Of a stretch of DNA of 64,000 nucleotides, positions 54,612-62,827 are shown in pieces; position 1 is the first letter of the stretch; the number at the start of each line of letters is the position of its first letter. The notes below the pieces were generated by a model, which had not been told where the DNA came from, searched no databases, and saw only the letters and a list, made by a program, of their open reading frames with translations. Position numbers and translations under genes: made by a program. Origin of the DNA: DASRHD01 sp035485575 (GTDB lineage Bacteria > Verrucomicrobiota > Verrucomicrobiia > Opitutales > Opitutaceae); NCBI GenBank assembly GCA_035485575.1, contig DATHNW010000018.1:17316-81315 (forward strand), given 5' to 3'.

Positions 54612-56621
54612 ATGAAGGCCCCGGCTTTACCTCCCTTTCCAGCCAGATGGAGCACCCTGGTCCTGGGGCTGGCTGTTTTTGGCGGCCATGCTTTCGCGCA
54701 AACCCAGGAGGCGCTTTCATCACCGAGCGTGTTGAAAAAACTGAGCGTCGAAGAGCTCATGGATGTCGAGGTGACCTCTGTTTCGCTCTATCCGGAAAAA
54801 CTTTTGGAGGCACCTTCCGCCATTCAGGTCGTCACCTCGGATGACATTCACCGTTCCGGCGCCTCCAGCATCCCGGAAGCACTGCGACTGGCGGACAATT
54901 TGGAGGTGGCGCAAAAAGGTTCGCACGACTGGGGCATCACGGCGCGCGGGTTCAACACCGATCTGGCCAACAAGCTCCTGGTTTTGATCGATGGCCGGAG
55001 TGTTTATACGCCGCTCTTTTCCGGTGTCTTTTGGGACGTGCAGGATTATTTGCTCGAAGACATCGACCGGATCGAGGTCATCAGCGGCCCCGGCGGAACG
55101 CTCTGGGGCGCCAATGCGGTCAATGGCGTGATCAATATCACCACCAAGAGCGCCAAGGACACCCAGGGGCTTTACACGGAGGCGGGCGGGGGAACGGAAC
55201 TGCGAGATTTCGCCAGCGTGCGTTACGGCGCCACGCTCGCGCCCAATGTTTATTTCCGGGTTTACGGCAAGTACTTCGACCGTGACAGCGCCGTCCTGGC
55301 CAATGGCAGCGACGCGGAGGATTCCTGGAACATGGCCCAGGGCGGGTTTCGCCTCGATGCAGAGGCCTCCCCGCAAAATAATCTCACCCTGCAGGGCGAC
55401 GTTTACAGCGGCAACGAGGACATCCCCACGGGCGGCGGGGAAAAAGTGGGCGGCGGCAACATCCTGGGACGCTGGTCACATACCTTTTCGGATGATTCCG
55501 ACACGAGCCTCCAATTGTATTATGATCGGACCCATCTGGCCAGCCCCAAGCCCAAGGGCAACTTCGTCCCGGCCGGAATCCTGACGGACGACCTCGATAC
55601 CTACGACCTGAATTTTCAACACCGCTTCCGCCTGAACGAGCGCAACCGGATTGTCTGGGGCTTTGGCTATCGCTTCACCCACGACGTGGTCGGGCCCGCC
55701 CCGAGCGTCACCTTCGTGCCGACGAAGCTCGGCCAGGATTTGTTCAGCGGCTTCGCGCAGGACGAAATCAAGCTCCTGGATAATTTGTTTTTCACTTTTG
55801 GCTCAAAGGTGGAGCATAACGATTACACCGGACGGGAAGTGGAGCCCAATGCGCGGTTGCGGTTCAATCTGACCCCCCGGCAAATGCTCTGGGCCGCCGT
55901 CTCGCGGGCGGTTCGCACCCCCTCGCGTATCGATCGGGACTTGCGGGAGCCGACCGGCCTGCCGCCTCCGTTTCCGCAAAGCGTGCTAAATGGTGGGGCC
56001 AACTTCGCCTCCGAAACCGTGATCGCCTACGAAGTGGGCTATCGCGCCCAGCTCGGCTCCAAGACCACCACTTCCATTTCCACTTTTTATAATGACTACG
56101 ATCATGTGCGGAGCACGACGCCCGGCCGACCCGGCTTCCCCTCCCTCGGCTTTCCGCTCGTCTTCCAAAACAACCTCGAAGGCAAAACTTACGGGGCCGA
56201 AGTGAGTGCCAGCTATCAGCTGTTCGATTGGTGGCGGCTGCGCGGCAGTTACGATCTGCTGCGGGAGCACCTCAGCGTAAAGCCAGGCCAGGTGGATTTC
56301 AGCAATGCGCTCAATGAAACGGCCGATCCTGAACAGCAATGGTCTGTGCGCTCCTCCATGGATCTGCCGCAAAATCTGTCGCTCGATGCCGGACTGCGCT
56401 GGGTCGACGTGCTGCACATAAATAATGGGCCGAACGTCGGAACCGTGCCGAGCTACTTTGAATTGGATGTCCGCCTGGGCTGGAATGTCACCAAGCGACT
56501 CGAGCTTTCCGTTGTCGGACAGAATCTTTTGCATGATCACCATCCGGAATATGGGTTCCCCGGTCCGACCCAGGAGGAGATTCAGCGCAGTGTGTACGGA
56601 AAGGCCGTATGGCGATATTAA
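54612..56621 (+). CDS. TonB-dependent receptor (colicin I receptor-like)
   Basis: 669 residues. Signal peptide (TLVLGLAVFGGHAFAQ), then LKKLSVEELMDVEVTSVS, an N-terminal stretch common to receptors encoded with YfiR and kinases. The plug has SAIQVVTSDDIHRSGASSIP, ARGFNTDLANKLLVLIDGRS and GPGGTLWGANAVNGVINITT; the C-terminal part is a 22-strand-type beta-barrel ending KAVWRY. It lies in the outer membrane. Its stop overlaps the YfiR start by 13 bases and the next two genes follow without gaps. It may act as signal receptor for the module rather than as a nutrient importer; this is inference. Confidence 0.93.
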   Translation: MKAPALPPFPARWSTLVLGLAVFGGHAFAQTQEALSSPSVLKKLSVEELMDVEVTSVSLYPEKLLEAPSAIQVVTSDDIHRSGASSIPEALRLADNLEVAQKGSHDWGITARGFNTDLANKLLVLIDGRSVYTPLFSGVFWDVQDYLLEDIDRIEVISGPGGTLWGANAVNGVINITTKSAKDTQGLYTEAGGGTELRDFASVRYGATLAPNVYFRVYGKYFDRDSAVLANGSDAEDSWNMAQGGFRLDAEASPQNNLTLQGDVYSGNEDIPTGGGEKVGGGNILGRWSHTFSDDSDTSLQLYYDRTHLASPKPKGNFVPAGILTDDLDTYDLNFQHRFRLNERNRIVWGFGYRFTHDVVGPAPSVTFVPTKLGQDLFSGFAQDEIKLLDNLFFTFGSKVEHNDYTGREVEPNARLRFNLTPRQMLWAAVSRAVRTPSRIDRDLREPTGLPPPFPQSVLNGGANFASETVIAYEVGYRAQLGSKTTTSISTFYNDYDHVRSTTPGRPGFPSLGFPLVFQNNLEGKTYGAEVSASYQLFDWWRLRGSYDLLREHLSVKPGQVDFSNALNETADPEQQWSVRSSMDLPQNLSLDAGLRWVDVLHINNGPNVGTVPSYFELDVRLGWNVTKRLELSVVGQNLLHDHHPEYGFPGPTQEEIQRSVYGKAVWRY

Positions 56622-57199
56622 AGGCATTCACGCGCGCGTGGACGAACCACGGCGCGAAAAGCCTGGGCGCCGCCGCGTTGGTTTTACTGTTCTGGGCCGG
56701 ACAAGAGGCCGCGGCGCAGCCGGTGGTGTCACGCGAATACCAGGTCAAGGCCGTGTTTTTGTTTAACTTCGCCCAGTTTGTCGACTGGCCGTCCGGAACC
56801 TTCTCCAGCGCGCAGGCGCCTTTGGTCATTGGCGTGCTCGGCGACGATCCGTTTGACGGTTTCCTGGACGAGACCATCCACGATGAAAAAGTGAACGACC
56901 ACCCCCTGATCGTTCAACGCTACCGGCGGGTGGAGGAAATTGGCGCCTGTCATATTTTGTTCATCAGCCAGTCCGAGTCCGGCCGATTGGACCGGATCCT
57001 CGCCCGGTTGAAGGACCGGAACATCCTGACGGTGGGTGACGCGGAGGACTTCGCCCGGCGCGGCGGCATGATCAGGTTCGTCACCGAAAACAACAAGATC
57101 CGGCTCAGGATCAACATGGATGCCGCCAAGGCCGCCGAACTAACGATCAGCTCCAGGCTTCTCCGGCCGGCCAAAATCGTCACCACCGGAAAGGACTAG
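56609..57199 (+). CDS. YfiR-family periplasmic protein
   Basis: 196 residues. Signal peptide (LVLLFWAGQEAAA), then the DUF4154/YfiR pattern: EYQVKAVFLFNFAQFVDWPS, PLVIGVLGDDPF, CHILFISQSESG, ILTVGDAEDFARRGGMIRFV and NKIRLRINMDAAKAAELTIS. In Pseudomonas, YfiR represses the diguanylate cyclase YfiN through its periplasmic CHASE8-type domain. Here the gene is translationally coupled to a receptor gene before it and a CHASE8-like histidine kinase 2 bases after it, so the partner is probably the kinase. Confidence 0.92.
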   Translation: MAILKAFTRAWTNHGAKSLGAAALVLLFWAGQEAAAQPVVSREYQVKAVFLFNFAQFVDWPSGTFSSAQAPLVIGVLGDDPFDGFLDETIHDEKVNDHPLIVQRYRRVEEIGACHILFISQSESGRLDRILARLKDRNILTVGDAEDFARRGGMIRFVTENNKIRLRINMDAAKAAELTISSRLLRPAKIVTTGKD

Positions 57200-57201
57200 C
57201 C

Positions 57202-59019
57202 GTGCCCTTTCGGAACATCCCGATCCAGCGAAAGCTGATGGTGATCATTTTGCTCACCAGCGTGGTTGTCATGATGCTGATGCGCGGTGCGTTTTTCACC
57301 TATGAGTTCCTGACCTTTCGGAAGACCACGGTCCGGCAGCTTTCGACCCTCGGCGAAGTCATCGCCGCCAACAGCACCGCCGCGCTGGCCTTCGACAATC
57401 AGGACGACGCAAGGGAAACCCTGGCTGCACTCGGGGCCGAGCGCCACATCATGGTCGCCTGCCTTTATGACCAGCAAGGGAAACTGTTCGCGAAATATCC
57501 CGCGGGCCTGTCCGATGCCGCCTTTCCCGCCGCCCTGGAAAATGACGGCTACCGTTTCGAGCGCGCCTATCTCGCCGGCTTCCAGCCAGTGGTGCAGAAG
57601 GGCCGGCGTCTCGGCACCCTCTATCTCCAGTTTGATACGAATTCGGTCCTGCACGAATGGCTCTGGGGCTCGATCGAAATCGCCATCGCGGCGATGGCCG
57701 TCGTCATCCTGATCGCTTACGCGCTTTCCCGGACGCTGCAAAAACAGATTTCCCAGCCCATCCTGGCCCTCGCCGAAACCGCCCGGGCCGTTTCCGAGCG
57801 CCGTGATTATTCCGTCCGGGCCACCAAACTCGGCCATGACGAACTGGGGCTGCTCACCGACGCCTTCAACCAGCTGCTCGCCCAGATTCACGCGCAGAAA
57901 ACCGCCCTCGACGAACATGCGATCGTTGCCATCACCGACCCCCGGGGCCGCATCACCTACGTCAACGACAAGTTCTGCGCTATTTCCAAATATTCGCGCG
58001 AAGAATTGATCGGCCAGGACCACCGCCTCATCAATTCAGGCCATCATTCCAAGGAATTCATCCGCGACCTCTGGACAACCATCGCGCAAGGCCGCGTGTG
58101 GAAGGGGGAGATTTGCAATCGCGCCAAGGACGGCAGCCATTACTGGGTGGACACAACCATCGTTCCTTTTCTCAAACCCGACGGCAAACCTTACGAGTAT
58201 GTGGCCATCCGGGCCGATATCACCGAACGCAAGCGGGCCGAGGAGCAAATCCACCTGCTGAACCAGGAACTCGAGCAACGCGTCATCCAGCGCACCGCCC
58301 AGCTGGAGGCGGCCAACCAGGAACTTGAAGCCTTCACCTACTCCGTGTCCCACGATTTGCGCGCCCCCTTGCGGCACATCGATGGATTCTCCGAGCTGCT
58401 CCGCAAGCAGGTGGAATCCGTCACGGATGACAAGGGGCGGCACTATATCAAGACGATCAGCGATTCCGCCAAACGCCTGGGGCGGCTGATTGACGAACTG
58501 CTGCTCTTCTCGCGGATGGGCCGGTCCGCGTTGAACCAGGCCCGGGTCGATATGCGGACGCAGATCGATGAAATCATTCGCGAACTGCAGCCCGACACCC
58601 AGGGCCGCCAGATTCAGTGGCAGATCGGCGAACTGCCCGCGGTGCAGGCCGACCCGGTGATGCTGCGGCAGGTCTGGGCCAACCTGCTCGGTAACGCCGT
58701 CAAATACACGCGTCATCGTACCAGCGCCCGGATTGAGATCGCCCACCGTCACGATGCGGCGGACGGAAATGTCTTCCACGTGCGCGACAACGGCGCCGGT
58801 TTCGACATGCAGTATACCGACAAGCTCTTCGGGGTCTTTCAACGGCTGCACAGCGCGAAGGAGTTTGAAGGCACCGGCATCGGTCTCGCGAACGTACGCC
58901 GCATCGTGCAGCGCCACGGCGGCCGCACCTGGGCCGAGGGCCGGGTCGATGAAGGAGCCTCGTTTTATTTCAGCCTTCCCTCTGCTGCCTCTTCCACCCG
59001 AACCACCACCACCTTATGA
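57202..59019 (+). CDS. Sensor histidine kinase: CHASE8-like, HAMP, PAS
   Basis: 605 residues. First membrane helix (LMVIILLTSVVVMMLMRGAF), a periplasmic CHASE8-like sensor (AANSTAALAFDNQDDARETL, about residues 45-150), second helix (IEIAIAAMAVVILIAYALS), HAMP, PAS with PAC (about 235-345), a coiled-coil linker, H-box TYSVSHDLRAPLRHIDGFSE (His384), N-box LLGNAVKYTRH, and G-boxes DNGAGFD and GTGIGLANV. It is the membrane partner expected for YfiR. Its stop overlaps the start of the response regulator by ATGA, so signal output goes to that single-domain regulator. Confidence 0.94.
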   Translation: MPFRNIPIQRKLMVIILLTSVVVMMLMRGAFFTYEFLTFRKTTVRQLSTLGEVIAANSTAALAFDNQDDARETLAALGAERHIMVACLYDQQGKLFAKYPAGLSDAAFPAALENDGYRFERAYLAGFQPVVQKGRRLGTLYLQFDTNSVLHEWLWGSIEIAIAAMAVVILIAYALSRTLQKQISQPILALAETARAVSERRDYSVRATKLGHDELGLLTDAFNQLLAQIHAQKTALDEHAIVAITDPRGRITYVNDKFCAISKYSREELIGQDHRLINSGHHSKEFIRDLWTTIAQGRVWKGEICNRAKDGSHYWVDTTIVPFLKPDGKPYEYVAIRADITERKRAEEQIHLLNQELEQRVIQRTAQLEAANQELEAFTYSVSHDLRAPLRHIDGFSELLRKQVESVTDDKGRHYIKTISDSAKRLGRLIDELLLFSRMGRSALNQARVDMRTQIDEIIRELQPDTQGRQIQWQIGELPAVQADPVMLRQVWANLLGNAVKYTRHRTSARIEIAHRHDAADGNVFHVRDNGAGFDMQYTDKLFGVFQRLHSAKEFEGTGIGLANVRRIVQRHGGRTWAEGRVDEGASFYFSLPSAASSTRTTTTL

Positions 59020-59459
59020 ATCCAATCCACAGCATCCTCCTGGCCGAAGACAGTTCCAGCGATGTCGAGCTCACTCTCGCCGCATTTGCCGAACACAAGC
59101 TTGCCAACAAAATCGAAGTCGTGGATGACGGCGCGGAAGCCTTGGATTATCTCTATTGCCGCGGCAAATTCAAGCAGCGCACCACCAGCAACCCGGCGTT
59201 AATCCTGCTCGACCTCAAGATGCCCAAGGTCGATGGGCTCGAAGTCCTGCGCCAAATCAAGCAGGATGCGAAGCTCAAGAGTATTCCCGTGGTTATGCTG
59301 ACCTCCTCGCGCGAGGAGCCCGACCTTCAGCGCAGCTACCAGCTTGGCGTGAATGCCTACGTCGTGAAGCCGGTCGAATTTCAATCCTTCGTCGATGCGG
59401 TCAAACAGATCGGCGCCTTCTGGGTCCTTTACAACGAACCGCCACCCGGTAATGCGTGA
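59016..59459 (+). CDS. Single-domain response regulator (Rcp1/CheY-like)
   Basis: 147 residues, receiver domain only. It has LLAEDSSSDVELT with the acidic pair, phospho-acceptor Asp66 in LILLDLKMPKVDGLEVL, the Thr in VVMLTSSREEPDL and Lys in AYVVKPVEFQSF. The inserted LYCRGKFKQRT loop is typical of Rcp1-like regulators paired with PAS or phytochrome-like kinases. With no output domain it probably relays phosphate or regulates by binding. Translation is coupled to the kinase by a 4-base overlap. Confidence 0.93.
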   Translation: MNPIHSILLAEDSSSDVELTLAAFAEHKLANKIEVVDDGAEALDYLYCRGKFKQRTTSNPALILLDLKMPKVDGLEVLRQIKQDAKLKSIPVVMLTSSREEPDLQRSYQLGVNAYVVKPVEFQSFVDAVKQIGAFWVLYNEPPPGNA

Positions 59460-59501
59460 CCCCGAGATCCCGCGCTTTTGCGCCATCCCGAAAACCATGA
59501 A

Positions 59502-59532
59502 GCGCGGGTGCGCTTTGAAGGCACGCCCGCGC
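59502..59532. terminator. Possible bidirectional hairpin between convergent genes
   Basis: GCGCGGG (59502-59508) pairs with CCCGCGC (59526-59532), with partly paired TGCGC/GCACG flanks and a short loop. There is no T-tract on either strand. It lies between the response regulator stop and the end of the convergent lyase-like gene, where a terminator is expected. Confidence 0.4.
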
Positions 59533-59545
59533 ACTTGGTCAGAGG

Positions 59546-62227
59546 TTACTGGCCGACAAGGGTAAACTTGTCCGCCGAGAGCTGGTAGGCGCTCGAGGAC
59601 GAATTCTTGCCCGTGACGGTCAGCTTGATCGTGTGCGTGCCAGTCGAGCTGAAGGTCACATTGCCAAATGTCGTGGTGGGATAAGTCTGGCCCGAGGCAT
59701 ACTGGTCCAGCTTGCTGCCAAGGTTGGTGCCGTCGACCGAGAGTTGGAGGATGCCGCGGCTGGTATTGCCCTTCCACTCCATCTTGAGCTGGTAAGTGCC
59801 GGCGGGAACACTGGGCACGGTGAAGCTGATGGAATCGCCGGTGCTGTTGCCGGCCAGTTCGATCCACTTGCCGCCGCTGGAGTTGGTGTCGGTCTGGACC
59901 GAAGCCGTCGCGCCGCTGGGCGTGTAGGTGAGGCTTTCCGCCTCGAAGTTGAGCGTGGGTGGAGGCGCATTGATCGTGTAGGTCGCGCTGGTGACAGAGC
60001 TGTCGGTCGAGCCGCCTTTATAAGCGATGGCCTTGAGTGTTTTGCTGCTACTCACACTCACCGGGCTGGAGTAGACGGTGCCCGCGGTCTCGCTCGGCGT
60101 GCTGCCATCGGTCGTGTAGCGGATCGAGGCACCGCTGGTGGCGGAGGTGATCGTCACCGTTTGCGTGCTCGTATAAGTGCCACCAGCGGGACTGAAGGCC
60201 GGCGCGGCCGCCGGGGGAAGGCTGATAGTGTAGGTGGCGGTGCTCACCGCGCTATCGGTGAAACCGCTTTTGTAGGCGATAGCCTTCAAGGTGGTCGTGC
60301 TGCTGAGGGTGACCGACGAGCCGAGGGTTCCCGCGGTCTCACTCGGTGTGCTGCCGTCGGTCGTGTAGCGGATCGAGGCACCACTGGTGGCCGAGGTGAT
60401 CGTCACCGTTTGCGCGTTAGTGTAAGTGCCACCAGCAGGACTAAAGGCCGGTGCGGCTGCCGGGGGTGTGATCACATAGGTTGCGCTGCTGACCGTGCTA
60501 TCGATGAAGCCGCTTTCATAAGCGATGGCTTGCACGGTGGCATTGCTGCTGATGCTCACCGGACCGGAATAGACGATGCCATCGGTCTCAGTGGGTGTGC
60601 TGCCGTCCGTCGTGTAGCGGATCGAGGCGCCGCTGGTGGCCGAGGTGATCGTCACCGTTTGCGCGTTAGTGTAAGTGCCGCCGACCGGGCTGAAACCCGG
60701 CGCCGCAGCATGGGGCAGGTTGATCGTGTAGGCCGCGGAACCAATAGGGCTTTCCCCATAGCCTGATTTGAAAGCCATGGCCTTCAATGTGGCAGTCGCA
60801 CCCACACTGATCGCGCCAGAGTAAATCGCGCCGGCGGTCTCGGAAGGCGTGCTGCCGTCGGTCGTGTAGTGGATGGTCGCTCCCGTGGTGATGGTGCTGA
60901 GCGCCACACTTTGAATGCTGGCATAGGTGCCGGCCGCCGGGCTGAAGGTGACGGGAGCCACCACCAGCGTATAGGGAGCGAGCCCAACCGTGCTGTCGAT
61001 GAAACCATTTTCATAAGCGATGGCTTGCAGGGTGGTGGTGTTGCTGATCGTTAGTGGTGTGGAATAGAGGCTGCCGTGGGTCTCGGTCGGAGCGCTACCG
61101 TCGGTCGTATAGTTGATGGAAACACCGCCGGTGGCCGAGGAGATCGCCACGGCTTGATTGTTGTTGTAGGTGCCACCGACGGGATTGAAGGCGGGGGTTG
61201 CCGCTTTGGGCAGGTTGATCGTGTAGGTGGCGCTGACGACATTGCTGTCAGGGAAGGCGCTTTCGTACGCGATGGCCTGCAGGGTGGTCGTGTTGCTGAT
61301 GCTCAGCGGGCCGGTATAGAGCGTACCGCTGGTTTCGCTCGGCGCGCTGCCGTCGGTCGTATAGCGAATGGAGGCGCCGCCGGTGGCCGAGGTGATCGCC
61401 ACGGTTTGCACACTGGTGTAAGTGCCGCCCGCCGGACTGAAAGCGGGATCAGCGACGGGAACCGGGGAGACTTTGTTGGCCGAGACATTGGAATGCTCCA
61501 TGTAATCATTGCCGAAGGTCTGATTGACATCGACCCCGCGATAGAGGCCCCATTTGGGCTGATACTCTGTGGCAGTGGCGCGGTACATTGGAATGTTCGA
61601 GACGCCGGTGAAAGAATCGCCATTGACGGAAGTAAGCAGCGCGCCGTCCGAGGTGCCGTCGCTGGAGCTCGTAGTGAGGCGGTTGACAACCCTCGTCCAC
61701 GTGTTCGGCGTCCAGCTGAAGGTACGCACCCCGATCAAGCCGGTGTCATCATGCGAGTCCTTCTCCGCCTTCGCCACTCCCGCGGGGTAGAGCGTGGTCG
61801 CCACCAGCGGATCACTGGTGTCGTTGCCGGTGTAGGCTTTGACTTGGGTAATGTGGCAGAAACGATCGCCCACCGTCATGGCGGGATCTGTCCGCCAAGT
61901 GGAGGCATACTCATAGGTTTCGCCCGGCGCCTGCCGGGGCCCCAGCACCTTCACTTCCGCGCGCTGGCGATCCGTGCTGGTGGTAGTGCGGTCGCCATCC
62001 CAGGATGAGGGCGAAAAACGAAGGTACATCTTGAATACGCCGCCGCCCTCGTCGGTGATGTTAACGAAGCTATCGGAAGCGAAGCTATTGGTAGCAACCG
62101 TGTAAACTACCTCGGGCTCTTCGATCCCGCCAAAATCGCTGAGCGTATTGGCCGTGGTGCCAAAGGCCGGGGAAGCAAGGAGGGCGCCAACCGCCAGCGC
62201 GCCGGAAATGAAGAATCTCGTTTTCAT
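59546..62227 (-). CDS. Secreted polysaccharide-lyase-like protein with six chitobiase-C-type repeats
   Basis: 893 residues. Signal peptide (FFISGALAVGALLASPAFG), a domain of about 235 residues (TTTSTDRQRAEVKVLGPRQ, TYEYASTWRTDPAM, KWGLYRGVDV) with the look of heparin-lyase-like/jelly-roll polysaccharide lyases (PF14099 style), then six tandem repeats of about 83 residues (259-757; core GASIRYTTDGSTPSETAGT), and a C-terminal module (LNFEAESLTYTPSGATAS) similar to the modules of the 51.5-kb enzyme. It should act extracellularly. The gene at 62828 is a divergent paralogue. Start at 62227, directly before the signal peptide. Confidence 0.82.
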   Translation of the reverse strand: MKTRFFISGALAVGALLASPAFGTTANTLSDFGGIEEPEVVYTVATNSFASDSFVNITDEGGGVFKMYLRFSPSSWDGDRTTTSTDRQRAEVKVLGPRQAPGETYEYASTWRTDPAMTVGDRFCHITQVKAYTGNDTSDPLVATTLYPAGVAKAEKDSHDDTGLIGVRTFSWTPNTWTRVVNRLTTSSSDGTSDGALLTSVNGDSFTGVSNIPMYRATATEYQPKWGLYRGVDVNQTFGNDYMEHSNVSANKVSPVPVADPAFSPAGGTYTSVQTVAITSATGGASIRYTTDGSAPSETSGTLYTGPLSISNTTTLQAIAYESAFPDSNVVSATYTINLPKAATPAFNPVGGTYNNNQAVAISSATGGVSINYTTDGSAPTETHGSLYSTPLTISNTTTLQAIAYENGFIDSTVGLAPYTLVVAPVTFSPAAGTYASIQSVALSTITTGATIHYTTDGSTPSETAGAIYSGAISVGATATLKAMAFKSGYGESPIGSAAYTINLPHAAAPGFSPVGGTYTNAQTVTITSATSGASIRYTTDGSTPTETDGIVYSGPVSISSNATVQAIAYESGFIDSTVSSATYVITPPAAAPAFSPAGGTYTNAQTVTITSATSGASIRYTTDGSTPSETAGTLGSSVTLSSTTTLKAIAYKSGFTDSAVSTATYTISLPPAAAPAFSPAGGTYTSTQTVTITSATSGASIRYTTDGSTPSETAGTVYSSPVSVSSSKTLKAIAYKGGSTDSSVTSATYTINAPPPTLNFEAESLTYTPSGATASVQTDTNSSGGKWIELAGNSTGDSISFTVPSVPAGTYQLKMEWKGNTSRGILQLSVDGTNLGSKLDQYASGQTYPTTTFGNVTFSSTGTHTIKLTVTGKNSSSSAYQLSADKFTLVGQ
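59957..61453 (-). repeat. Six tandem chitobiase-C-type repeats, about 249-bp period
   Basis: Six consecutive copies with the pattern FSPAGGTYTxxQTVTITSAT, then ASIRYTTDGSTPSETAGT and LKAIAYKSGFTDSxVxxATY. The three copies nearest the C-terminal module are most alike in both DNA and protein, as expected from recent unequal exchange. Confidence 0.88.
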
Positions 62228-62827
62228 ATAATTTGGGGAATGACTGTCCGTTTGGAACTGGAAAGCACACGACCAAAGGGAAGTCGCAGGGCAGTCGCCT
62301 GCAGCTGCGCGGTCGGGGATTAAACCAAGCATACGCAAATTTCTGCCTTGAGAACACCCCCTAAAATAAGGGGAACACCCTATCACTGGATTATTACAAA
62401 TGAAAAACCGATCGCTGGCTTTGCCTGCCGGGGCACCCTGCGTGATTTTATATAAATCGCTACTGTGAAGGCTGATGGCCATTTTAGCGAGCTTCGCCGC
62501 GATCCAAGCAATGCAAAGCACCAAACCGATGCGGCGTACGCATTTTGCCCGGCAAAAGTGAGGTTACGCGTTCAGACCGCAAAATCATCTTAAATACCCC
62601 CTGCCCCTGGGAAAGAGAACGCCTGCTTAATTAACAATGTAACTATAGCGACGGTTGCAACCGCCTGGCGATTTCCTGAGCGTGCCGCGGCTTTCCCCCT
62701 TTGCCTGCAGTCTGCCCCGGCTGGAAGCGCGTTCATCGCGAGCTTCCTTCGCTTGGAAAGGCTGTCCTTCAACCCAAGAACAAAACCCTCGTCAGGCCTT
62801 TACCCCTGCTTGTTTTCCCCTGCCCAC
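62228..62827. promoter_or_regulatory. 600-base divergent intergenic region with C-rich palindromes
   Basis: No gene is seen. Two C-rich sites lie here: 62356-62373 (ACCCCCTAAAATAAGGGG, flanked by GAACACCC at 62352-62359 and 62373-62380, 21 bases apart) and 62596-62611 (ACCCCCTGCCCCTGGG). They are 129 and 217 bases upstream of the starts of the two divergent lyase-like genes. A plausible promoter lies near 62630-62650 (TTAACA, TAACTATAG). The factor is unknown. Confidence 0.4.

Noticed and set aside
59957..61453. Tandem repeats considered as a CRISPR-like or satellite array
   Set aside because: The period is about 249 bases, in frame, and encodes regular chitobiase-C-type domains.
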